Shown here one piece after another: positions 1 to 11,649 of a stretch of DNA of 64,000 nt. The stretch's first letter is position 1. Each line of letters starts with the position of its first letter. The stretch comes from Cryptomeria japonica (taxonomy: Eukaryota > Streptophyta > Pinopsida > Cupressales > Cupressaceae). The translations under genes were made by a program, and so were the position numbers. The notes under the pieces were generated by a model. It saw only the letters and a list, made by a program, of their open reading frames with translations. It was not told the origin of the DNA and ran no database searches. The stretch is taken from assembly GCF_030272615.1 (NCBI RefSeq), contig NC_081405.1, positions 608,764,677 to 608,828,676 of the forward strand, read 5' to 3'.

Positions 1-352
1 TTGCTTAGTCCCTAAGGCAGCGAAGACCAGTCTTGTCGAATGTTTCTAATAATTAATGTTTATTCGGTACATTTCTTTATACAAGAACTAACTCACACCA
101 TATTCGTCAAGTAACCCAGGTAAGAAATCGGGAGGATCAGACGGAGCACACGTCGGAATGATGTGATGGAGTCATTTATCAGGCTGAAAAGTGTTATTCC
201 GGATACTTATGGCAAGCCTCATCGTTTACCATCCATTCTGGAGGTAAAGAATCATTTAACACTTTCATAACACTTTATCTGGATCACAATCCTTCTCTCT
301 CACCTCAAAGATCTCTTAACCCACTCTCCTTCACTCCATTTCTGTCGCTCCC

Positions 353-1189
353 ATGGGAAATAATGATTCTTCTGCGCAGTCTTTGTTGATCTCAAAAAAA
401 ATTGAATATGATGCATTTGTAAATCACCGCGGGATAGACACAAAGGATACTTTAGCCAGCCTTATCTTTCATAACCTTGAGAAAAGGGGCATCAAGGTCT
501 TCCTTGATAAGTATTCGATTCAAGTAGGGGATAAAATACCTGAAACAATAGAAAAGGCGATAGCCTCAGCCTGTGTTCATGTAGTTATTTTATCTGCTAA
601 CTACGCAGAGTCCGAATGGTGTTTGACAGAACTCTGCTTAATCCTCAAAACCAGGGCTCCCATTGTTCCTGTGTTTTGGGGAATAGAGCCTTCCGAACTT
701 CTAATGGAAGACAAAGGCGGAATGTATGCTAGAGCTTTCAAGATGCATTCTGACACTGGTAAAATCAAGCCTCAAATACTTGAGGAATGGAAATTGGCTC
801 TACGTGAACTGTCAGATATTAAGGGCCTGAATTTTCATGGGTAAAACGCCATCCGTTTATTTCTGTTCCTTTGAGATGATTCTATTGATTTCCATTGATT
901 TCTGTGTTGTCTAACGATATTATCTTATCGGAATTATTAAAAGCTAGTTAAAATAGATTGTAGCCAGTAAAGTAATTCAATGTAGCAGGTTACAAGTTCA
1001 GTCTTTCGTTTACTTTGTTGTAGTAATAGCCAAATTTCATTTAGCCCATACGTACTATAAATAGCTGAATTTGAATTCACCATATGTTACAGGGACGAAG
1101 GAGAGCTATTAGAACTAACTGCAAAGAGCGTAACAGAACATATGCAAAGGATGAAATCGCATGTAAATCAGCTGAGATGCAAACTCTAG
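353..1189 (+). CDS. TIR-domain-only protein (two exons)
   Basis: Plant TIR proteins act in intracellular immunity, usually as NAD+-cleaving enzymes that signal to EDS1-family partners. Exon 1 is 353-840 and exon 2 is 1093-1189; the intron 841-1092 starts GTAAAA and ends TTACAG. Splicing joins GG to G in phase and gives about 194 residues ending at TAG 1187-1189. Residues 19-33 (YDAFVNHRGIDTKDT) match the TIR start, the BB-loop region is near residues 50-62, and SANYAESEWCLTEL (81-94) carries the glutamate (E93) at the catalytic position of plant TIR enzymes. Exon 2 begins GDEGELLELTAKSV, like the usual end of the TIR domain. The ATG at 353 follows an AT/C-rich leader. No NB-ARC or LRR coding was found downstream to 2.7 kb, so it is either a true TIR-only gene or a truncated TNL. 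AATAAA at 1635-1640 is a possible poly(A) signal. The intron model is my inference. Confidence 0.85.
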
Positions 1190-2700
1190 AAAAGGAAATT
1201 TCTTAAACATTCTCCATAAATTTTATGAGGCCAATCTTGTGGCCAAGATACTAAAATGTTTTTACCTATATTGTGATGATATGCATAAGGGAAGTTTGGT
1301 GTTCATGACAATTATATGGATAGAATGATGATATGGGCATAAGAAGTTCAATGTATATGATAATGATATGGTGATTCCATGTCCAGAATTAGGTGTACTC
1401 TACAATATATATTTTTTTGTATACATTCTACTCTTCTCTATATGGATCGTATGATTTGCTTGATAGTAGCACTGATAAGAAATATATGAAGCATCCATTA
1501 AGGCCACCTTCTACTTATCGGTTTTCTGTCTCAGAGGGCTTTTTGGTAGATCTGTTAAATATTTTATATCAACTTAGCTTTCGGGGAGAAAAGTCGCTCT
1601 AGCTTGTCATGGGTAGATTTGGCTTGAGTGCAGCAATAAAATGAATATGAATCGAATTTTATCAAACTAGGAAATTTCACGTTTGCAAACTGCGTGTTCT
1701 TCTATTTATTTTATTCATTTCACTGACTTGTATATTTTTTGCCAACACATCAAACTTTTGATTCTCAGAAGATTATCCGTTGTCTACACTTGACTCTTTC
1801 CATCTTACACGATTGCAATGATAATCAAAGCTTCTTAGAAGAACTGAGAGTTTCCGAAAACAATAAAAGAAAAACAAAGCAAAGCATTTTTCAGAAACAT
1901 TCACTACCAATATCTCTTGCAGCTATATCCCTTTATCAAGAATGTCAAAGAGAAAGCAGTTTTTGGGGAGAAAACACAAAGGTTCAAGCTGTGTATGTAA
2001 GAAAACATGCTTATGCTAGCAACATTTCTTAATATTTGTTTGGCAATTAGTTATCTTTGTAAACTGTTATGCATGGATATTTACTTTAAGGTATTGAGTT
2101 AAATGAAAGATTCAATTGATACCACAAAACACAGCTATAATGGGAGCCTTAGTCTTGAGAATCAGTTGAAGCCCATTAAAACGCCTGGCCGATTATGCAG
2201 AATTGGCTGAAAATATGACATCTACGTAAACAGATGCAGAATGAATGGCTTCGTCTAGCAGATCAGTTTTGCGTCCTCACCTTGAATTGAATACTAATCC
2301 AGCAAAAGCTTGAGTCTCTTGTTCTGGAGACCGCAGAACGAAGACAAATTAGTTTGAAGTTTTGGATGTAGAATATGGAGGTTCAAAAGGTTATAGATTT
2401 TAAGCTAACAATTTTCAAAAGTATTATTAGTTTATTTCAACTCTAAAAATAGTCCATAAATTAAAAGACGGCAAAGTTGATGAATTGTGTGAAACCTTCA
2501 TAAATGAAGAGGAAATTAGTGAAATAAAGCAAATGAGATTCCCAAATTAGTCAATGTGATCTATAAGATCTCAATCATTCATAATACTAGAACGCTAATA
2601 GGCCTAGCTATTGTCCTCGAGGAAGAGCTAGGTGTTGGTATTATATTCCTTTGTTGTAAAAGATTGACGTTGCAAAGTGTATAAATGAATTATGCTAATG
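1190..2700. other. Non-coding flank of the TIR gene
   Basis: This is AT-rich DNA with a possible poly(A) signal at 1635-1640. It holds two short open frames (1393-1602 and 1739-2032) with no recognisable domain or splice context. I see no NB-ARC motif such as a P-loop on either strand, and no repeat that I can tie to the rest of the window. Confidence 0.5.
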
Positions 2701-3196
2701 ACGACAAAATGACTAAATCTAAGAAAATGCAATAGATACAACATTAAATACATAAGTAATTGATTGTTTGGAAATGAGACTCCAGCCTATTGATATAAGC
2801 TAAGATCTCAATGGTCCAACATTATCATTGGGAACATAAATAAGTTTAGCTAGTGTTTATAGGATATCTAAACATTTGCGATCTATGTTCCTTTTTGAAG
2901 AGTTGGAATTGAGATTGAAATGTTATCTAGGGCTAATGATAGAAAACTAATAACTTTCAATAATAATAAAATAATACAGAATATAAATCAAACAAAGTAA
3001 GATAGAGTTATTCATAAGATAAAAAAATGAACCTGGATATACAAATTGAAGTTGAAAGTGTCAAACTAATGTGCTAGGTGCCCTTGGTTGAGATGCTTGT
3101 TACAAGAAAAAAATAAAAAAAAATTGTAGTCGAGAGTTTCTATCAATCCATCTCCCAAAAATATAATAAAAAAAAGTTAGACATGTGTGTTGGGTG

Positions 3197-3686
3197 TGTT
3201 AGAATTCGTGAAATGTGAATCCCATAAGACCAGTGATCTTCGACAAGAATACCTATCACACATAAAGAGAGAATCGAAAAAAAAATTAATTGAAGACAAT
3301 AACAATGAAATTGATTGAATTGCTTTGAAATTGCTTGAGTTACAATTAAGGATATGAAATCCTTATAAAAATATTTAACTCTAAAAATAGAAACCCTAAA
3401 TGGTGGAGTTTACAAGATAGATTGAGAGTTAAAATAGAATGCATGAATCATTCATGTATGCACAAAAAGAATAATAGACTAATTAAATGCATGAAACTCT
3501 CGAAATCTAAACATAGTTTTCTATTCCTAGTTTGCATTACACATGGAGATAAATATTAATTAATTATCCTTAATTAGTTAACTAACTAAATAATAAATGC
3601 TAATAATTAATTAGTAATTAAGGCACAAATTGTTTAGTGAATTAATGAAATTGAGTGAATAATTAATATATAAATTATTTAGTCCA
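3197..3686 (-). repeat. 3' LTR of the 2.6-kb element
   Basis: A 490-bp copy equal in length to 5330-5819, with shared AT-rich blocks such as ATTAATTAATTATCCTTAAT. The divergence is visible but the whole length aligns. It is followed internally by the polypurine tract. Confidence 0.8.
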
Positions 3687-5329
3687 ATGCCCCCCTGAAT
3701 GCACAACTGGAGAGAGAGGCAAAAAAAGATGTAGGAAAAAAGCATGCAAGGATAAATGCAAGATGGGTCCTGGCATAAAGTCTCATGAGTTACTCATGAA
3801 CATACATGCAAGTTTCTTAGAAACGGAGCGAAGGAGAAAACCCAATGGAAACAAAAATCCTTTCCAAAAGAGAAACACAAGACAACCATGAAGAAACATT
3901 GAATAATGAAGAAGCTGCAAACGTTGTTGTAGAATGACTACTACGATGCTGAAAAAAGAACCTCCAAAAATAGGAATGCAAGAGTGTACATATGGTAAGT
4001 ATTCCATCTCACCGAAATGCATGGGTAAGAAGCCACTGCATCTTCTTAGTACATAGGAACAAGTACTGAATACATTGAACATCCAATACGAAACCAAGGA
4101 AGCATTAATGCCAGCAGTAGAAACCCCCCATAATGCTGACAAGGGAAAGGTATGAAAGGTACTCTAAATTTGAATTCTTTTTTCCATGATGGTTGAAAAT
4201 TAGAGTTCTTAGACAACAAAGGTGTTGCTCAGATCACAAGAAGGGCAAAGTAGGACCATGAAAATCACTATTGACTTTGGAAGGAATAGATGGTGGCCTA
4301 GTAAGTAGTTTGTAAAAATAGACCTGATATCTAGATAGAGCATTGAATCATCTTTCTAACCATATCTTGTTTGCAAAAAATGGAGTCCACATGCACAAGA
4401 TATGCCCTCGAGAGTACAAAAAACAACTTCTAACTTCAACTAGAAAAAAAACCTTGCAAAATGAAAAAAACAGAGAAAAATACCTCCATATGTGGATCTT
4501 ACTCAAAAAGAGTTTTCCAATGATATATGGTTTGCCTAATTTCACCTCTGTATGCTCAAGTTAGACCAAAAAAACCATTGTCCTGTCCAAAAGGACTTGG
4601 AAAAAAATTTCCCACCCCCTTGGTGGCTAGGTGGTGGCTCCATCATGGAGCAGGATGGCAGTAGTGCGTTGGCAGTGCTATGGCTAGAGGCAGTAGAGCT
4701 CGGAAAGATGGGAGCGCTAGTAGCAGGAGGGTAGAGCTCCAGTGGGCTGCACAAGCAGTGACTATGGGCGACAACTGATGGTTTATAAAGCTGCAAGTGG
4801 TTGGTCGCAACAATCAGTAGTTGCAGCTGCTAGTGACTATGACACTGCAACTTTGTATGGCCATTGCGGTGACTGCTACCAGTTGTCGTAGAAGCTCGGC
4901 CCCGTTATGTCATAAAACTACCTTTAAAAAAAATTTATATTTTTTTTATGCAGTCATACGGTACGGACCGTACAACTTGGAAATAAATAAAGTATTGCCT
5001 CAGAGGTTCCCATCACTGAATATAGGTAAATTATATATCAAAATTTGTTTGAAATGCCTTCCAAAACCAATGGCAAGATTTGTTTGGGCAAAAAAAGCTC
5101 CAAATTTTCAGGTACCCTCTCGAATAGAGAAAACCCTCAAACTTTGAACTCTTGCAAAATGGACTCCGTGTATCTAATTTCATTGAAACAAATGGTGATT
5201 CTGACTTTCTTGATCCTTCTACAACTGATAGTGTGCTCTAAATTAAACCAAGATGAATGGTTTATTATGTATACAAATAATCTCCAAAAATATCAAACAA
5301 GAATCTTCAGATTTGGAGCTCTGATACCA

Positions 5330-5819
5330 TGTTAGAATTCATGAAATGTGAATCCTACAAGCCAAGTGACCTTCTATAAGAATACCTATCACACATAAAG
5401 ATAGAATTGAACAACAAAATGATTGAAGGTGATAACAATGAAATTGATTGAATTTCTTTGAAATTGCTTGAGTTACAATAAAGGATATGAAATCCTTATA
5501 AAGAAATCTAACCATAAAGATAGAAACCCTATATGGTGGAGTTTACAAGATAGACTAAGAGTTAAAATAGAACGCATGAATTAGTGATGTATGCAGAAAA
5601 AGTATAATAGACTAGTTAAATGCATGAAACTCTCAAAATCTAAACATAGTTTTCTTTTCCTAGTTTGCATTATATAGGAGGATAAATATTAATTAATTAT
5701 CCTTAATTAATTAATTAAATAAATAATCAATGCGAATAATTAATTAGTAATTAAGGCTTGTATTATTTAGTTAATTAATGCAATTAAATAAATAATTAAT
5801 ATATAAATTATTTAATACA
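5330..5819 (-). repeat. 5' LTR of the 2.6-kb element
   Basis: A 490-bp repeat whose minus-strand end ...GAATTCTAACA abuts the primer-binding site TGGTATCAGAGC. It ends at ATACA (plus 5815-5819) opposite the R1 sequence that continues at 5820. Confidence 0.8.
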
Positions 5820-6700
5820 ATAGGGTACCCTAGTCCAAGTGTTTTTGTGTATTAAAAGGTTTTCACACCCTATGATAGTATGCTCTATACTCTTGTAACA
5901 CTTTTGATGTCAAATTTAAACTTGCATAGACAAAAAATAGGAAAAAAAGGTTGTGTTGTGTATGGGCTTGCCAAAGTCAAACCCAATGTCTATGTTTCTA
6001 CCTCTACAATCGCTATGATTTATTGGAAACAATGTGTCTCCCTAAAAGGGTAAAGCTTAAACAATAATGAAAAATCCTAAAATGAAAAGTATTGCCTCAA
6101 ATTTTGAACCTTAGGCTTGAAGTCTCACACAAGGTTCGATGTTCCTTAGATCGTGTTAATTCATACTTTCATCATAGATCCTAAACACATTATGATTGAT
6201 CATGGTTGTTGTAACAAATTTGTAAGGTTGAATGCTTTGTTCATTGATTGCAAATTTGTGCTTAATTGTTTCGTATATGTCAGATTGGATGTTCTTGTAG
6301 GACATTATACTTGATAGGAGTTTAAAATGAGAGAGTTATAAATTTACATCTAACTTACACTTTCAATTTATTTTTTTTGGAATGCTAGCATTGAGGGGTA
6401 AATTCCCACTATTTCTATAGTTGACTTCTATTTTTCAAAATTTGGGACCAATTTGCCTAGATAGTTGTGCCCAATGCTCTAGTCCTAGTTGTTTTAGCTA
6501 TGGAAAAGGTATTGAATAGGTAAATGCACCAAGTTTATAATAAAAGTCCCAATATTGAGCACAATTAGGCATAAATTAGGTAATAGCTAGGTACAATTGC
6601 CAAAGTGAGTCCAAATTAAGTGTGGAATTGTAAATGGATATAATTTAAGACATTATATTCAAGCCCACTTTAGCAAGAGTATGAAATTATGCTCATATTT

Positions 6701-8400
6701 AAGTAAAGTATTGAAGATCTAGAGATACATTCATCAATACATCAAAGAGACAACATAACTGTAAACTTGGGAAAGTAATAACCTAAAATACTTAAGATCT
6801 TATCACTCTTCAATATCAAGATAAAAGGTAAGTACAAAGTGAGAAATACGATCAAAATTAGTCACACATGGAGAATAAAAATATAAAGTAGGGTATATAG
6901 GACTAGTAGAATCCAAAGAAACTTACTTGGATCCATATCAAAGAGATAAGGAGTGACATCTAGGATAAGTAACATCCTCATATACCAACAAGGATTCATG
7001 TTCATGGTCTCTAAGACTAGCAAGATCCTCAAATACTTACTAGTATTCATGTCCACAAGGAGTCACTAAGATACAAATTTGTGTTATGGTAGGTGTCTCA
7101 TGAACAAGTGAAGCTCTGGCAAGTGATAGCAAGTTGTCTTATGCTAAGTGAGCTTCATTTTAATGAAGATTACAATGCCAAGAAAAACTCTATATTTGTT
7201 GGGTAATCTTGATACAATGTTACAAAAGGGTGATGCACTACAACAAACAATTTTATGGTGTGTGCACAAAGTGAAATGCATAGAGGAATGTATTCCCCAA
7301 CTTTAAAGTAATTTAGTTTTCCAATTGAAAGCAATTTCTTTGAGGTAGTATATACTATAGAAAAAAAACATTGAAACAATGAAATGCCCCAAAATAGAGG
7401 CAAGTAAATATGATATCACATAAAAACAAGAGCATGAAAAGGGACATATGGTAACCAAATATTTTTTATCAATATGCACATACGATAAAAAAATGTGTAT
7501 TACTATGATTGTTTTTAGTTGAACTCACCCCTCGAATATAGTGGAACAATGAGTAAAAGGAGAAAGAGCACATAATAGGAAGCAAAAGGTATCTTCAAGT
7601 CAACATGGAAGAGACACACTTTGAATCTTCCCCAAAAGAAAATATGAAAGCACTTTTACAACAAAAGGACATTTATAACATAGCATGTATATGACATAAA
7701 GAGAAATTAAGACCTCTACCTTTCAAAAAGATGAATTTCACAATAGGGTTATCTCCATTGTATCCTTGTTCCAACAGAGTATTAACAAGCATCCAAATAA
7801 ATAATAATAAATAAAAGAAACACCAACCAACACATCATAAGAAGTCACATTACATATACGCAATGACATAAAGATAGTGAGGTGCTACACTTGAGAGCTA
7901 GTTGGTATCAAGCCATCCACTCCCCTATTCTTACCCATCATCATAATTATATGACGTGTAATACACTAAATTATTTATAACCAATATAGTACAAGGATCT
8001 ATCTTTATTTCCAAACATGCACCATTCCCTAAGGATGGATCACTATAAGTCTCACTAGTAGCTAGAGTTATTTATTTACAAAATATTAATGATAATTTAG
8101 AAGTATTTTCTATAGTTTCAACCATGTCATCCAAATCATAATCCATATTTATTGTCATAGATGGTGGGATAGATTCAAGAGTCTATTGGAGTTGACAAAT
8201 TTATCTTTTAGCTAGTTTAGGTAAGGCAAGGATCATATTTAGGAGTGGGAGAAGTTAAGAAAGGTTGATTAGGTTGGGCCAAGCTAGCATAAAACTACTT
8301 AGGAGAAGACTCACTTCTTGTATAAATCTCACAAGCCATAACATGGTATCTTTTATGGTTTTTTGTCATAGAATTGTTTGCTTAGCTATTGTTGATAGCA
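6701..8400. other. Unassigned AT-rich DNA, probably inner part of a decayed gypsy element
   Basis: No coding similarity could be read on either strand. By position it lies between the gag/protease relic (8.4-11.3 kb, minus strand) and R1 copy A, where pol of a minus-strand element would be expected. I could not see any RT or integrase motif. Confidence 0.35.
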
Positions 8401-8429
8401 TCTGTAGAAGGTGTCGAGTTATCACTCAA

Positions 8430-11330
8430 GATTGATTCCTTTCCTTGCTTTTCTCTATGAACAAAATAAAGAATAGAAGGAACCTCTAAGAGTTGTTGTT
8501 GGGTATTTGTCTTGATTTGATTTATTAGATGGTGGACGTTGAACCATAGCACACACATTAGACATTCTAGGAAGAGTAAGCGTTCCTAATAAAGGATGGG
8601 GTTCACTCATTACTAGTGACGACGGAAGAATTAACTCTATATCCATATACACCGAAGCATACTTAGGGATAGTAGTTAGAGTCGGTCCTAAGGAAATACC
8701 TAGGGATAACTCAACTACTCTCTTAGATTTAAAATTTTGGAATGAACAAAACATCGTATCCTCATGAGCTCAAATGGATTAATGTTATTGAAGAAAAAAG
8801 TATTCAAGTGTAAATTTTCTATGTATGGAAAAGGCCTGGAATCTACTACAAAAGTGAAATTTATAGGAAATTGGTACAAGGTAGACCTATTATGGTAAAA
8901 GAAACATCTAATCTTCTAGGTCTAACTTTAACTTAATGGGTTATAGAACCAATAGTGAGACAACTAAAACCACCATGCATCTTAATCAAGACTTCATATT
9001 TACCACAAGTGTCTTGGTATAATTCATATGGGTAAAGATATCTTTCTATATAATCACACTAAACATTCATACTGGATCAATAAGCACCTAACATGTGTTT
9101 TTTATTTATCCTAGTACCAATGCATAGTTATCCATTAGGTGCATTCATTGAGTTATCACTTTGGGAAAGTTGATACTAGGTTCAAGCTTAGGTTTAGGTT
9201 TCTATTGTTTAGTGCAAGGTTTTATCACATTGATTCAATGTTCAACTTGGTTGGTGGGCTTTATCCCCAATATTAGGATATGGTTTGTGGGCTTGATTTA
9301 AAAGCCTTGGATTTATTTTTGACCGATGGTTTTTGATTTGGAAGTATAATGTTTGGGGCCCTCCTTACTTATTCTAATAAAAAAAATATGGATTAAAAAG
9401 GAAAAATATTAATGAATATTTAAAATATTTCATCTTAAGGTGCTATATATTTATTTCCTTTTTCACTCAAACAATCCACCTATATTGTATTAGAGTGAAT
9501 TAGCTCCTAAACTTCATGTATTATATGCATACATTAGTTAATATAAGGTCTAGGAGTATAATGATATTATCAAAAGGCCTTCAAGTTAAATGAAGGAGGT
9601 AAAGGTTTGGATTTTTGTAAAAAATAGAAGGCGCGAGTTTAAATGAGTTTTTTGATAATTTAAGCATAATGGTATGTTAGAAATTTAAGAATAAACATAA
9701 TGAAAATTTAAGAATATTAAATTTGTAAATGAGTTTTTTGAGAATTTGTTCTAGAAGAATAACAAGCTATAATAGGATATGTTGTAGACAAAACTTAATT
9801 TTTAATGTTATTAGAAGAAGGAGTGTTTATCTTATTGAAGTTATGTTTTTATTTTTTAAATGCTTGATACATTTTAGGAGCCTCATAATTTTTAACAAGA
9901 TTAATAGACGATGAGCCCTCATATTGACAAACTAAAAATCGATAATCATAACATATTTTTGATTAAGAAAAAATAGGTTTTGAGGGGACCCAAAACCCCA
10001 TACATCATTTTCAAAGACAAATAAAAAAATGTGTTGTGCACAACAAAATTTAATAAATAGTATCTAGTCTCTAATTTATAGTTATAATTTTCCAACAAAA
10101 ATTAATTCAACATAAACATCATGAAAATAAGAAATTTGTTAGTATAATATTTGGTATCTACCAACCAAATCAATCATTTTTATTTCACACCATTTTTACA
10201 ATGCACCAAGTTAGTTGATGTTACTTGTGGACCAATATATTTTTAAAAATAGTACAAAATTTTATTAAAAACTCATGAGAAAGAGTTAATGGAATTACAA
10301 GTTAAAGAGAAGAACCAATCCAAGGTCATTTAATTCAATGATCTATGAAATTGTTTCCCAACAACAACATCTTATATAGTGAAATCAATGCATTAAATAG
10401 TAAATGATACCACATGAACGTTAGTGACACCTTTCTCATTTTACTTCTATAAATGTCGTACCTCTATGTGTTGTGGGATGACAGACTTTAATATTGAGCA
10501 TAAAATCGGGCTAATTGTGTAATATGATGGATGTATTAGGTAGGATTAGATTTGTGTTATGTTGGTTGATTATTTTTGTAATAATGACACGTTTTTCAAT
10601 AATTGGTTGATGATAGAATTATAATGTGAAATGAATTGTGAAATGTTGGATTGTGATGGTAGATTGGAAGAGACATTATTGTAGGTAGGTAGAAAATTAT
10701 GCTAAACAGGAGATGGAGAAGGTTGGTAGGGATTTGAGAAATAAAAGGGGGAGTGAAGGAAGGTGGAACATAACTATATTGGTTGATAGGTTTAGGATAA
10801 GAACTAACATGGATGTAATTACCATTTTGTGTAGTAGTACACATAATAGATGAAGTATATGTAGAAATAGAAGGTACTATTGTGGGTATTAACAATTGGG
10901 TCTCTACTTGGTTTTAAGGATTTGTGAACAAGAAATTTTGTGCTACAAGCTACAATCATAAATTTTCATCTCTTATTGATTTATTTTAGATGGAATGTGT
11001 ACACCATATGGATCACCTTGTACAAATCTCCTTGGAATCTCAATTACAGTGATTGTGTCTTTAGCCAAGTGTTCAATACTTAAAAGTTATTTAAACCATT
11101 CTAATTTTTTATCCAACATCTTCAATTTTTCATTAGGCACTTGAATTACAAGTTGATCCTCATCATTAATCACGTGGGGAATGGTTTTCAAGTATACTAA
11201 TGAATATGTATATTGGAGTAAGGAAAAATTTCTCTCTCAAGTTTCTCAATAGAAGTTAACTTGAAACTTGGTCTCAACACCATTTATAGTTAAAGCACAT
11301 GAAGCCATGATTTGGTAACTTGTACTCATT
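8430..11330 (-). pseudogene. Decayed Ty3-gypsy gag and protease region
   Basis: The minus strand carries a long broken frame. It appears to start near 11317 (MASCALTINGVETKFQVNFY, then stops). It continues with EDQLVIQVPNEKLKMLDKKL, a Pro/Ser/Thr-rich gag-like stretch at 10596-10895, and a retropepsin-like stretch around 8880-9130 with LIDP and MHGGFSCLTIGSIT followed by RRLDVSFTIIG. The last blocks resemble VLIDPSCMVNII and AIGSITLPIEVHNKSLDVNF in the intact ORF at 55549-58896, so both belong to the same broad gypsy-type gag/protease family. A 99-codon open piece at 8455-8754 would be the proline-rich spacer after the protease. Stops and frameshifts are frequent; no product is expected. Confidence 0.55.
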
Positions 11331-11649
11331 GGAATTTTAAATTTAAAATAACTAGTTATGAAAATCATAAACAAATATAAGGGAAATTCTTTTATGTTTT
11401 TTAATATTTGGGTTTATATCAAATATTTATTGTAAATTAAATATGAAATTATAATGATGTAATTAATTAATTAATTGATGTCCTATGACAAAGATGTGAT
11501 TGATTAACCAATCAATTGATGGATATGAAATAACAATGATGTGATTAATTAATATACTAATTAAATGAAAGTACACATATAGAATAAATATTAAAAATAA
11601 TTACATTAAAATAAAAATGTATTCATGTAAACTAGATATATGCTTTTAA
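11331..11649. other. Leader-like gap between the gypsy gag relic and R1 copy B
   Basis: AT-rich, with ATTAATTAATTA tracts. It occupies the place of the 5' leader if R1 copy B is the 5' LTR of the minus-strand gypsy relic. I could not identify a primer-binding site. Confidence 0.3.

Larger units (their letters stand above)
3197..5819 (-). mobile_element. Non-autonomous LTR retrotransposon, 2.6 kb
   Basis: Two alignable 490-bp direct repeats (3197-3686 and 5330-5819) bracket 1.64 kb. On the minus strand each begins TG and ends GAATTCTAACA. Immediately inside the upstream LTR is TGGTATCAGAGC (plus 5318-5329), the copia-type primer-binding site matching initiator tRNA-Met. Inside the downstream LTR is a polypurine tract AGGGGGGC (plus 3689-3696). 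The internal part has no gag or pol domain; its open frames, including one of 119 codons at 3783-4142 and a Ser/Pro-rich one at 4542-4796, look like chance or captured sequence. The target duplication is not clean: GGGTG sits to the left and GGGTA three bases to the right of the repeat end. It would depend on copia enzymes in trans. Confidence 0.8.
2760..6700. repeat. Dispersed repeat R1, copy A (split by an LTR element)
   Basis: The parts 2760-3196 and 5820-6700 align in order with 11650-16490 (copy B). Shared landmarks are CATTGGGAACATAAATAAGT (2828 and 11758), TTCTTTTT-like stretches after GATCTATG, and TCACACAAGGTTC (6125 and 13535). The alignment runs straight across the 2.6-kb LTR insertion at 3197-5819, so that element landed inside an existing R1. 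R1 flanks a decayed minus-strand gypsy gag/protease region, so copies A and B may be its LTRs; this is inference. Copy B carries about 1.07 kb (12430-13495) that copy A lacks. Confidence 0.6.

Noticed and set aside
1190-2700. Possible NB-ARC/LRR continuation of the TIR gene
   Set aside because: No P-loop, kinase-2, GLPL or LRR pattern could be read in any frame, and the exon 2 frame closes at 1187-1189.
3783-4142. 119-codon minus-strand frame inside the 2.6-kb LTR element
   Set aside because: Hydrophobic composition typical of translated AT-rich non-coding DNA and no match to gag or pol motifs.
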